From the NCBI GenBank assembly GCA_016742175.1, contig JACVCH010000006.1, positions 1 to 64,000 on the forward strand: a stretch of 64,000 bases of DNA, given 5' to 3'. The position numbers and the translations under genes are program-made. Numbering within the stretch: the stretch's first letter is position 1; every line of letters begins with the position of its first letter. The notes beneath the pieces were generated by a model. It made no database searches, was not told where the DNA came from, and saw only the letters and a list, made by a program, of their open reading frames with translations. Of the stretch, positions 34,423 through 41,050 are shown one piece after another. The stretch comes from Rhizobiaceae bacterium. Lineage in GTDB: Bacteria > Pseudomonadota > Alphaproteobacteria > Rhizobiales > Rhizobiaceae.

Positions 34423-35709
34423 ATGTGGCCATTTAGCCGCGAAAAGCGGGCCGAAACGTCGGAAATCGCGCTTGAAACGCGAAATTCGATTGAAAACCCG
34501 ACGATTCCAGTGTCGGCCGACAACTTCTTGGCGTTCTTCGGTGTGCAGACGGCAAACCTGCCGAATGTGACGATCGACAATGCGTTGTCGGTGCCGGCCG
34601 TATGGGCTGCGGTCAACTTCCTGTCGAAGACGCTCGCGGCGTTGCCGCTCCATGCGTATCGGCAGACGAAGGAAGGACCGGAGCGCCTCGGCGGCAAGCT
34701 GGAGGCTGTGGTTCACGCATCGCCTAACCCAGAGCAGGGCAGCTTCAAGTTCCGTCAGTACTTCTGGTCGCAGGTGTTCACCGGCGGCCGTGGTCTCGCC
34801 TGGATCGAACGCACGCCGCAGGGTGTGGAGGCGATCTGGCCGCTGGATCCCGCCAAAACGGTTATCTCCCGCCGCGGCGGCAGGACGTTCTACACCACGA
34901 ACGGCATCGAGTATCCCGGTCAGGACGTCATCGACATCCCGTTTATGCTCAAGTCGGACGGCGTGAAGCACTACGGCCCGATCATGCAGGCAAGTAAGGC
35001 CATACAGTTAGCCATTGCCATGAACGATTACGGGTCGAACTTCTTTGCGGGCGGCGGCGTTCCGCCGCTGTCGCTCGAGGGACCGCTGCCGGCTGGCGAC
35101 GCCGCGATCAAGCGCGCGCAGGCCGACATCAAGCGTTCCGTGGATGCTGCGAAGCGAGCAGGCGAGCCGGTTTTCCCGATTCCGGCTGGCTACAAGCTGA
35201 ATCCGGTCGGCATCGACCCAGCCAAGGGGCAGATGGTCGAGGCGCGGCGCTTCCAGGTGGAGGAGATCGCGCGGGCATACCAGTTGCCACCGGTATTCCT
35301 GCAGGATTTGACCCGCGCGACATTCAGCAATGCCGAGCAGCAGGATTTGCATCTCGTGAAGCACCTCATTGGCCAGTGGGCCGAGGCGCTTGAGGATGAG
35401 ATGAATCTGAAGCTGTTCAATCGGCAGCCTGGCGGACGGTACGTCGAGCACAATCTCGATGGCATCCTTCGTGGCGACTACAAGACGCGTATGGACGGCA
35501 TGGCACGCGCCATTCAGGTCGGTCTGTTGACCCCCGACGAAGGTCGCGCGCTCGACAATAGGCCGCCGATGCCAGGCGGCGACAAGCTGTACATCCAAGG
35601 CGCAACGGTTCCGCTTGAGGACGCTGGCAAGCAGTTGGCGCAGGTCGCGCCGGCAGTCGCCGATGAGCCCGACAACGATAACCAAGATGACGAGGCGCAA
35701 GCCGCATGA
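34423..35709 (+). CDS. Phage portal protein, HK97 family
   Basis: A 428-residue protein expected to form the dodecameric portal ring. GGAGG lies six bases upstream of ATG 34423. Typical portal features are visible: VPAVWAAVNFLSKTLAALPL (about residues 53-72) and PPVFLQDLTRATFSNAEQQD near 290. It ends in an acidic tail. The stop overlaps the protease start (ATGA), as usual in HK97-type head operons. Confidence 0.93.
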   Translation: MWPFSREKRAETSEIALETRNSIENPTIPVSADNFLAFFGVQTANLPNVTIDNALSVPAVWAAVNFLSKTLAALPLHAYRQTKEGPERLGGKLEAVVHASPNPEQGSFKFRQYFWSQVFTGGRGLAWIERTPQGVEAIWPLDPAKTVISRRGGRTFYTTNGIEYPGQDVIDIPFMLKSDGVKHYGPIMQASKAIQLAIAMNDYGSNFFAGGGVPPLSLEGPLPAGDAAIKRAQADIKRSVDAAKRAGEPVFPIPAGYKLNPVGIDPAKGQMVEARRFQVEEIARAYQLPPVFLQDLTRATFSNAEQQDLHLVKHLIGQWAEALEDEMNLKLFNRQPGGRYVEHNLDGILRGDYKTRMDGMARAIQVGLLTPDEGRALDNRPPMPGGDKLYIQGATVPLEDAGKQLAQVAPAVADEPDNDNQDDEAQAA

Positions 35710-36305
35710 CGAATATTGAGAAGCGCGGCGGCGTCCTCGGAGTTGAGGTTCGCGCCGATAGTGATAAGCGCACCCTAGTGGGATACGCCGCCATTTGGAA
35801 CAGCGATACCGTGATCGGCGATTACTTCGTCGAGCGCATCGCGCCGGGCGCATTCACCAAGGCTATCCGCGGCGACATCCTTGCGCTGGTGAACCACGAT
35901 TCCGGTCGGGTCGTCGGTCGCACTAAGAGTGGCACGCTCCGGCTGAAGGAGGATGATCGCGGCCTTGCCGTGGAGATCGATATCCCCGACACCACTGACG
36001 GCAACGACCTTTGGAAACTGGTCGAGCGCGGTGACATTTCCGGCATGAGCTTCGCCTTCCGCGCGACCAAGCAGGAGTGGGACGAATCCGGCGACGTGCC
36101 GCACCGTACCGTGATTGAGGCGGAACTTTACGAGGTTACCGCCACGCCAATTCCAGCCTATCCCGACACGTCACTGGCGATGCGATCGCTTGAAAAGGCG
36201 CGCGCAGAGGGTAGGGCCCAGAACGCGCTTGCCGCGAAGCGGCGTATTGCGGAACGCAAAGCGCGTCACGAACAGAGAATCCGGGGCATCCGTCCGTCCG
36301 AGTGA
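35706..36305 (+). CDS. Prohead maturation protease (S78, HK97 gp4-like)
   Basis: A 199-residue serine protease that trims the capsid during maturation. LVGYAAIWNSD (about residues 19-29), the catalytic His candidate in LALVNHDSGRVVGR (about 59-72) and the Ser candidate in ISGMSFAFRA (about 109-118) follow the usual S78 pattern. It ends with a basic tail. It starts in an ATGA overlap with the portal gene and lies before the capsid gene. Confidence 0.92.
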   Translation: MTNIEKRGGVLGVEVRADSDKRTLVGYAAIWNSDTVIGDYFVERIAPGAFTKAIRGDILALVNHDSGRVVGRTKSGTLRLKEDDRGLAVEIDIPDTTDGNDLWKLVERGDISGMSFAFRATKQEWDESGDVPHRTVIEAELYEVTATPIPAYPDTSLAMRSLEKARAEGRAQNALAAKRRIAERKARHEQRIRGIRPSE

Positions 36306-36309
36306 CGGC

Positions 36310-36388
36310 TGGCAGGACGCCGCGTAGTCAGCCTCACGGCTGAAGTCACCCGCCAACCGGCGGAGGGCAAGGACGAACCGTCCTGCCA
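36310..36388 (+). ncRNA. Candidate structured RNA in the capsid gene leader
   Basis: TGGCAGGACG (36310-36319) and CGTCCTGCCA (36379-36388) form a perfect 10-bp closing stem. Inside are two hairpins: TCAGCC/GGCTGA with loop TCAC (36328-36343), and CCGCC/GGCGG with loop AACC (36350-36363). The element sits between protease and capsid genes, 34 bases before the capsid start. It may set capsid expression or act as an RNA processing or stability element. No known RNA family is recognised. Confidence 0.6.
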
Positions 36389-36422
36389 AACCACCACACC
36401 CCAGCACAATTTGAGGTACTAC

Positions 36423-37703
36423 ATGTCTGCTACCGAACTGCAGGAGAAGCGCGGCCGTCTTGTCGCGCAGGCTCGCGAGGCGCTCGACGCCATCACCGGC
36501 AACACCGACGAAGCCCGCTCGGCCGAACTCGAAGCCCGTCACGACGCCATAATGGCAGACTACGACAAGGTCGAGAAGCTGATCGAGCGCGAGCAGAAGA
36601 TGGCCGAAGTCGAGGCCCGCTTCAACGCACGCCAGGAAGAAGAGCGCGCCAGGAAGCGCCCGGGTCGCGAAGACGGCGAAGCCCGCGGCCAGGATGACGG
36701 CAACAAGAAGGAATACCGCGAGGTATTCTACAAGTTCCTGTCGACCGGCGCCGATCTCGGCGAACTGGACGCGGAAGAGCGCTCCGTGCTCAAGGCTGGC
36801 GTTCAGTCGGCCAAGGAATTCCGCATGCAGACGACCGGCACGAATACCGCCGGCGGCTACACCGTTCCCGTCGAGCTCGCCAACTTCATCGTCAAGTCGA
36901 TGAAGGATTGGGGCCCGCTCTACGACGAGAACGTCTGCACCGTGCTTACGACATCCAGCGGCAACGTTATCAACATCCCGACGGTCGACGACACCGGCGT
37001 GACTGCCGAACCGCACACCGAAGGCGCGGCGCTGACGGACGATGGCGGCAAGGATGCTACGTTCGGCCAGAAGCAGCTCGGCGCCTACGTCTACGACACC
37101 GAGTTCGTCAAGTTCTCGATGGAGCTGGCGCAGGACTCCATCTTCAACATGGAATCGCTGCTCGGCTCCCTGCTTGGTGAGCGGCTTGGCCGCATTGCCA
37201 ACAACAAGCTGACGGTCGGCACTGGTTCGAACCAGCCAAACGGCGTCGTGACCGCTTCGTCGCTCGGCAAGACCGCGGCAGGTGCTGCGGTCCTCGCTTC
37301 TGACGAGGTTATCGACCTCCTGCACTCGGTCAATGCGGCCTACCGCCGTTCGCCGAAGGCCCGCTGGATGTTCTCCGACCTGACGCTCGCGGCTATCCGA
37401 AAGCTCAAGGATGGTGATGGCAACTATCTCTGGCAGCTTGGCAATATCCAGACCGGCGCACCTGGCACACTGCTTGGCTACCGCTACGAGATCAACGACG
37501 ACGTCCCGCAGATCTCGGCCGGAGCAAAGCCGATCATTTTCGGCGACTTCTCGAAGTACTTCGTCCGCAAGGTCGGTTCTCCGGTCATCGGCGTGCTTCG
37601 CGAGCGCTTCTGGCCGGATCTCGGCATCGCTGGCCTGATCCGCTTCGACGGCGAGCTCGGCGACACCGCCGCGGTGAAGCACCTTGTCATGGCCTCGGCC
37701 TAA
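36423..37703 (+). CDS. Major capsid protein, HK97 gp5 family
   Basis: A 426-residue capsid precursor. ATG 36423 has GAGG seven bases upstream; an in-frame ATG at 36411 does not. Residues 1-110 form a charged coiled-coil scaffold domain (EKRGRLVAQAREALDA, EREQKMAEVEARFNAR), removed by the protease in this family. The HK97 fold follows (TNTAGGYTVPVELANFIV, about 140-157) and ends in FDGELGDTAAVKHLVMASA. The gene is preceded by the structured RNA and followed by a stable hairpin. Confidence 0.95.
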   Translation: MSATELQEKRGRLVAQAREALDAITGNTDEARSAELEARHDAIMADYDKVEKLIEREQKMAEVEARFNARQEEERARKRPGREDGEARGQDDGNKKEYREVFYKFLSTGADLGELDAEERSVLKAGVQSAKEFRMQTTGTNTAGGYTVPVELANFIVKSMKDWGPLYDENVCTVLTTSSGNVINIPTVDDTGVTAEPHTEGAALTDDGGKDATFGQKQLGAYVYDTEFVKFSMELAQDSIFNMESLLGSLLGERLGRIANNKLTVGTGSNQPNGVVTASSLGKTAAGAAVLASDEVIDLLHSVNAAYRRSPKARWMFSDLTLAAIRKLKDGDGNYLWQLGNIQTGAPGTLLGYRYEINDDVPQISAGAKPIIFGDFSKYFVRKVGSPVIGVLRERFWPDLGIAGLIRFDGELGDTAAVKHLVMASA

Positions 37704-37712
37704 TTTCTGAAA

Positions 37713-37732
37713 GGCGGGGCTTCGGCCCCGCC
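37713..37732 (+). terminator. GC-rich UUCG hairpin after the capsid gene
   Basis: GGCGGGGC-TTCG-GCCCCGCC forms an 8-bp stem with an ultra-stable tetraloop ten bases after the capsid stop. No U-tract follows, so it more likely protects the capsid message from 3' decay, or attenuates, than fully terminates. Confidence 0.65.
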
Positions 37733-37749
37733 AATCTATTGAGGTTACG

Positions 37750-37980
37750 ATGGAAATCCGAGTTTTGGTCGGCCTGTCCGGCAACGAATATTCGCTGTCG
37801 CCTGGCGATCAGCGCGACTTCCCTGAAAAGGAGGCTATTCGCCTCATCGAGGCGGGCTTCGCGGTTCCGGTTTCCGAAAAGCGCGTCGAGCATGCCGTGA
37901 GGGATGCTCCGGCCGAGCGCCGCACAAAGAAGGGCAAGTCTGATGTGGCAAAGGCCGACGATACCAAGTCCGACGACTGA
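37750..37980 (+). CDS. Small hypothetical head-region protein
   Basis: A 76-residue protein (EIRVLVGLSGNEYSLSPGDQ, then FPEKEAIRLIEAGFAVPV) ending in a Lys/Asp-rich tail. GAGG lies seven bases before ATG 37750. Small proteins with this start, in which a residue-binding strand pair is followed by a charged tail, are common between capsid and connector genes of rhizobial phages. Function unknown. It overlaps the next gene by 38 bases. Confidence 0.7.
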   Translation: MEIRVLVGLSGNEYSLSPGDQRDFPEKEAIRLIEAGFAVPVSEKRVEHAVRDAPAERRTKKGKSDVAKADDTKSDD

Positions 37981-38470
37981 GCCGGTTTCGCTGGAGCAGG
38001 CCAAGCGCCAGTGCCGTGTCTTCCATGATGACGATGACGCCTATCTTGGCGAACTCATCTCTGTCGCGCGATCGCACGTTGAGAAGTACTGCGGTGCGCT
38101 TTTCGCAGAGCGAGCCGTCGATCTTGTCGCCGATGACTGGTCGGACCTTTCTGTGCTGCCGGTTGTGCCCGCCGGCGATGTGACTGCGGTCACATATACC
38201 GATGCGGATGGCGCCGAGCAGACGATTGGCGAGGGCGTCTACGAACTCGTCGACGGTGGTCTGCGTCTGCTACGCGGTCAGAACTGGCCGGCGAAGCAAT
38301 TTGGCTCCCGCATCACTGTCTCTGCATCGGTCGGTCGCGTTCCCGATCCCACCGTTCGCCACGCGATGCTCCTCCTAATTTCGGACATGTACGAACGCCG
38401 CGAGCCGGAGCCGTCGAGCGCACGATCCACGCTGGACGACCTGTTGGCCAATCACCGGGAGTACGCTTGA
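37943..38470 (+). CDS. Head-tail connector (HK97 gp6-like)
   Basis: A 175-residue adaptor predicted to sit below the portal. VSLEQAKRQCRVFHDDDDAY (about residues 16-35) followed by LISVARSHVEKYCG is the hallmark of the gp6/QLRG-type connectors, which begin with L..aK.hLrvd.d.dD..l..lI..A. ATG 37943 lies inside the preceding gene. The stop overlaps the next start in TGATG. Confidence 0.85.
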   Translation: MWQRPTIPSPTTEPVSLEQAKRQCRVFHDDDDAYLGELISVARSHVEKYCGALFAERAVDLVADDWSDLSVLPVVPAGDVTAVTYTDADGAEQTIGEGVYELVDGGLRLLRGQNWPAKQFGSRITVSASVGRVPDPTVRHAMLLLISDMYERREPEPSSARSTLDDLLANHREYA

Positions 38471-38649
38471 TGTGGATCCGCTTCACTGACGACTACAACT
38501 GGCGCCAGCCCGGATTCACCATCGCCTATAAGGCCGGCATGACCGCCAACGTCACCCGCGCATGCGCAGAAGCGGCAATGAAGGCGGGCAAGGCCGAGCC
38601 ACTACAGACGCAGACCAAAAAAGAGGCCGGCGATGAAGCCACCGAATAG
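38470..38649 (+). CDS. Small hypothetical protein in connector cluster
   Basis: A 59-residue protein (MWIRFTDDYNWRQPGFTIAY onward) coupled to the upstream stop and overlapping the next gene by 17 bases. Its sequence resembles the small phage proteins that bind no known ligand and sit among connector genes. Function unknown; the overlaps on both sides support a real gene. Confidence 0.65.
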   Translation: MWIRFTDDYNWRQPGFTIAYKAGMTANVTRACAEAAMKAGKAEPLQTQTKKEAGDEATE

Positions 38650-39013
38650 GTCTGGCTCCGGCGCGCTCAACCGGCTCATCACATTCCAAGAATACACCGA
38701 AGGCGACGACGGGTACGGCGGAATTGTCACCGGCTACGTCGACAGGTTCACCGAGCCAGCACGCATGCAGCCACGAACGGGCACGGAATCGGTGCAGGCG
38801 TCCCGCCTGGCGGGCGTCCAGCCGTACAGCATGACTATCCGTAGTTCGGAGCGCACGCGCGCTGTGACGCCCTCGTGGCGGGCTTATGACGCTCGCGCTG
38901 GCCTTCGACCGGACGGGCAGCCAGTTCGCAGTTTCAATATCAAGACCATCGTCAACATCGACGAGCGCAATGCGTGGCTCGAATTGATGGTTGTCGAAGG
39001 GCAGGCCGGTTAG
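38633..39013 (+). CDS. Head closure protein (SPP1 gp16/HK97-type adaptor)
   Basis: A 126-residue protein. The pattern SGALNRLITFQEYTEGDDGYG followed by a beta-rich body and RSFNIKTIVNIDERNAWLEL is typical of phage head-closure adaptors, which start with L..ri.iq......D.yG and end with i..v.n.de....l.l. The position between connector and tail-completion genes agrees. Confidence 0.85.
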   Translation: MKPPNRSGSGALNRLITFQEYTEGDDGYGGIVTGYVDRFTEPARMQPRTGTESVQASRLAGVQPYSMTIRSSERTRAVTPSWRAYDARAGLRPDGQPVRSFNIKTIVNIDERNAWLELMVVEGQAG

Positions 39014-39027
39014 GCCGGGAGAGGTGC

Positions 39028-39483
39028 ATGGCGCTGAAGGCGAAAGTGACGGGCCGCGCCGCCCTTATGCGTCGCCTGAATCAGCTTGCACCGAATGCCG
39101 AGAAGTATGCCGCCGAAGCGAAGCTCGATGTCGTCAAAGAGGCGGCTGTAATGATCAGCGCCGACGCGCCGTATGATAGCGGCGACTACATGGCGGAAAT
39201 CAAGGGCGAGCGGCAGGCGGACAATCCGAATCACGCGCCAGTCGTAGGCGCCAAGTCGAAAGACCCAGATGCAGCGGCGATCTACGCGCCGTGGATATGG
39301 CGCTTTCTCGAGTTTGGCACAAAGGCGCGCCTGAACGGCGGGCAGTTCAAAGGCACGCAGCACCCCGGAACGCCGGCGCAACCGCACATCTTCCCGACTT
39401 GGCGAGCGTTCAAGCCCACCGCGAAGAAGCGAATTAACGCCGCCATCAACCGAGCCGTGCGCGAAGTCATGAGGAAGCGATAA
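39028..39483 (+). CDS. HK97 gp10-like tail completion protein
   Basis: A 151-residue basic protein (GRAALMRRLNQLAPNAEKYA, DAPYDSGDYMAEI, FLEFGTKARL, ending in AINRAVREVMRKR). The combination of an SG(D/x)y segment, E-F-G-T and PHIFPTWRAF is characteristic of HK97 gp10 family proteins, which join tail to head. GAGG lies upstream of ATG 39028. It abuts the next gene with a one-base overlap. Confidence 0.88.
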   Translation: MALKAKVTGRAALMRRLNQLAPNAEKYAAEAKLDVVKEAAVMISADAPYDSGDYMAEIKGERQADNPNHAPVVGAKSKDPDAAAIYAPWIWRFLEFGTKARLNGGQFKGTQHPGTPAQPHIFPTWRAFKPTAKKRINAAINRAVREVMRKR

Positions 39484-39908
39484 TGGCAAGCGCCGACTTG
39501 GAATTGCAAGGCGCTATCGTGGCGCGGCTTAAGGCATACCAGCCCATTATTGATATTGTGGGCACGCGCCCGGGGTACGGAACAAAGGTTTTCGATAAAC
39601 CTCCGGCAGACGCTGGCGAACCCTATGTTTCGGTCGACGGCGGGCAAAGCCTGCGACGTGACGCGGAATGCATCGACGGGCAAGAAATCTACATTTCGAT
39701 CCATGCTTGGTCGATCTATTCGGGCGGGTTCATGGAGGTCAAGCAGATGACGGATGCCGTCGTGCAGGCCGTCCATCAGCATCCATTTTCCCTCGCCACC
39801 AATCGCCTCGTATCGATCAGCCATAGGCAGACTCGGACGATGCGGGACGCTGACGGCACCACCAGCCACGCCGTCATAGAGTTCGTCGCGTTCGTCGAGC
39901 GGCTCTAG
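39483..39908 (+). CDS. Tail terminator/completion protein (DUF3168)
   Basis: A 141-residue protein (LELQGAIVARLKAYQPIIDI, EPYVSVDGGQS, IYISIHAWSIYSGGFMEVKQ, HAVIEFVAFVER). This matches the DUF3168 family of siphophage tail terminators, which cap the tail tube and set its length. It directly precedes the tube protein gene, separated by a 60-base CA-rich leader. Confidence 0.87.
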   Translation: MASADLELQGAIVARLKAYQPIIDIVGTRPGYGTKVFDKPPADAGEPYVSVDGGQSLRRDAECIDGQEIYISIHAWSIYSGGFMEVKQMTDAVVQAVHQHPFSLATNRLVSISHRQTRTMRDADGTTSHAVIEFVAFVERL

Positions 39909-39968
39909 CCGGCACACAACACCACACCACCACACTCGCTAGGCGCGTCCACCGCGCAAGGAGAACCT

Positions 39969-40403
39969 ATGTCGCAACAGATTGGCCGCCTTCTTCTCAT
40001 CAAGATCGGCGACGGCAACACTGATCCTGGCCCGGAGGTATTTTCCAACCTCTGCGGTATCGTCACGCGCAGCTTCAACATGTCGGCAAACGAAGTCGAC
40101 ACCACGATTCCAGACTGCACGAACCCCGAGAACACGCCGCAGCGCACCGTTGAGCCGGGCATCAAGAACCGCACCTTCAGCGGTTCCGGCAAGTTCGTGA
40201 AGAGCGCCAACACCACAGCGTTTATGCAGCACGTCATCGACGCCACCAAGTTCAACGCCGAAGTCGTTGTGCCTGGCCTTGGCGAGTTTACCGGCGAGTG
40301 GATGGTCTCGGAGTTTGAGGTCAGTGGCGAGCAGGAAGGAAACATGGACTTTTCCGCGACGTTCGTTGCTGCCGGCGCCCTCACGTTCACGGCCGAGGCG
40401 TAA
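39969..40403 (+). CDS. Major tail tube protein
   Basis: A 144-residue protein (QIGRLLLIKIGDGNTDPGPE, TFSGSGKFVKSANTTAFMQH, GEFTGEWMVSEFEVSGEQEG) with the alternating strand and G-rich turns of phage tube proteins such as phage TP901-1/HK97 gp6-type tube subunits. AAGGAG lies seven bases before ATG 39969. The CA-rich untranslated leader and strong ribosome site fit a protein needed in many copies. Confidence 0.87.
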   Translation: MSQQIGRLLLIKIGDGNTDPGPEVFSNLCGIVTRSFNMSANEVDTTIPDCTNPENTPQRTVEPGIKNRTFSGSGKFVKSANTTAFMQHVIDATKFNAEVVVPGLGEFTGEWMVSEFEVSGEQEGNMDFSATFVAAGALTFTAEA

Positions 40404-40406
40404 TCC

Positions 40407-40766
40407 ATGACCGCAGCCAAGACGGCGGCTAAAGAGTTCCCGCTACAGGTGAACGGAGCCCGCGGCGAAGTCGCGCTGTGGATTGGCGATGTACCTTTGG
40501 TCATCGCCGCCACCATGAAGGGCTTGGCGGCTGTGTCTACGCGGCTGGGCTGCCAGTCGCTTGCCGACCTGTTCCTCCGCCTGTCCGGCACGGAAGTCGC
40601 GGCCACGATGGCTGCGATTTCCCTGCTGACTGTGCGCGGCAAGAGCGACGACGCATTGGACGCATTCAAGCTCAAGCACTTCCCCGCATGTGCCGAGGCT
40701 TTTGCTGCGGCGCTGTCGCATCACTTCGAAGGTGAGCCGGGAAACGAAAAAGCCGCCAAGGAGTAG
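40407..40766 (+). CDS. Tail assembly chaperone, unshifted form (gpG-like)
   Basis: A 119-residue protein starting three bases after the tube gene. It has the GTA gp10/tail-chaperone look (VNGARGEVALWIGDVPLVIA, then a helical body) and ends EGEPGNEKAAKE. Seven codons before the stop is a canonical slippery heptamer, G GGA AAC, in the zero frame. This places it as the short product of a programmed frameshift pair, needed together with the long form to load the tape measure. Confidence 0.87.
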   Translation: MTAAKTAAKEFPLQVNGARGEVALWIGDVPLVIAATMKGLAAVSTRLGCQSLADLFLRLSGTEVAATMAAISLLTVRGKSDDALDAFKLKHFPACAEAFAAALSHHFEGEPGNEKAAKE

Positions 40767-40969
40767 AACCCGAGGCGGCATTTCCCTGGCGCGATTGGAT
40801 GAAGGGAGCTTTCGGCTTCCTAAAGTGGACGCCTGATACCTTCTGGGCGTCCACCATCACGGAATACTTCATGGCGATCGAGGGCCACAACGAGGCCAAC
40901 GGCGCGACGAAGAAAGACGAAGCGCCTTCCGACGATGCGATGGACGCACTGCTGGCGAAGTATGGGTGA
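40407..40969 (+). CDS. Tail assembly chaperone, -1 frameshift product (gpGT-like)
   Basis: If ribosomes slip back one base at 40739-40745, translation continues in the -1 frame through EPEAAFPWRDWMKGAFGFLK to a stop at 40967-40969, giving a 187-residue fusion. The extension FPWRDWM...WTPDTFWASTITEYFMA is typical of the second tail-chaperone domain (gpT-like). It has no good start of its own and lies directly before the tape measure gene, as gpGT does in lambda. The fusion is inferred from the slippery site and conserved gene order. Confidence 0.8.
40739..40745 (+). promoter_or_regulatory. Slippery heptamer for -1 ribosomal frameshift
   Basis: GGGAAAC read as G GGA AAC in the zero frame of the chaperone gene. 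It is one base different from the lambda G-GT site GGGAAAG and fits the X-XXY-YYZ rule exactly. Downstream sequence contains short GC-rich pairing possibilities but no obvious strong pseudoknot. Confidence 0.8.
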
Positions 40970-41050
40970 TCGGGCAGGCGGCTAAAGCGCCCGCGTGCTG
41001 CACCATGCCCAGCCGGAGCGCGGGCGTATGCCCACATATCAGGAAAAACG

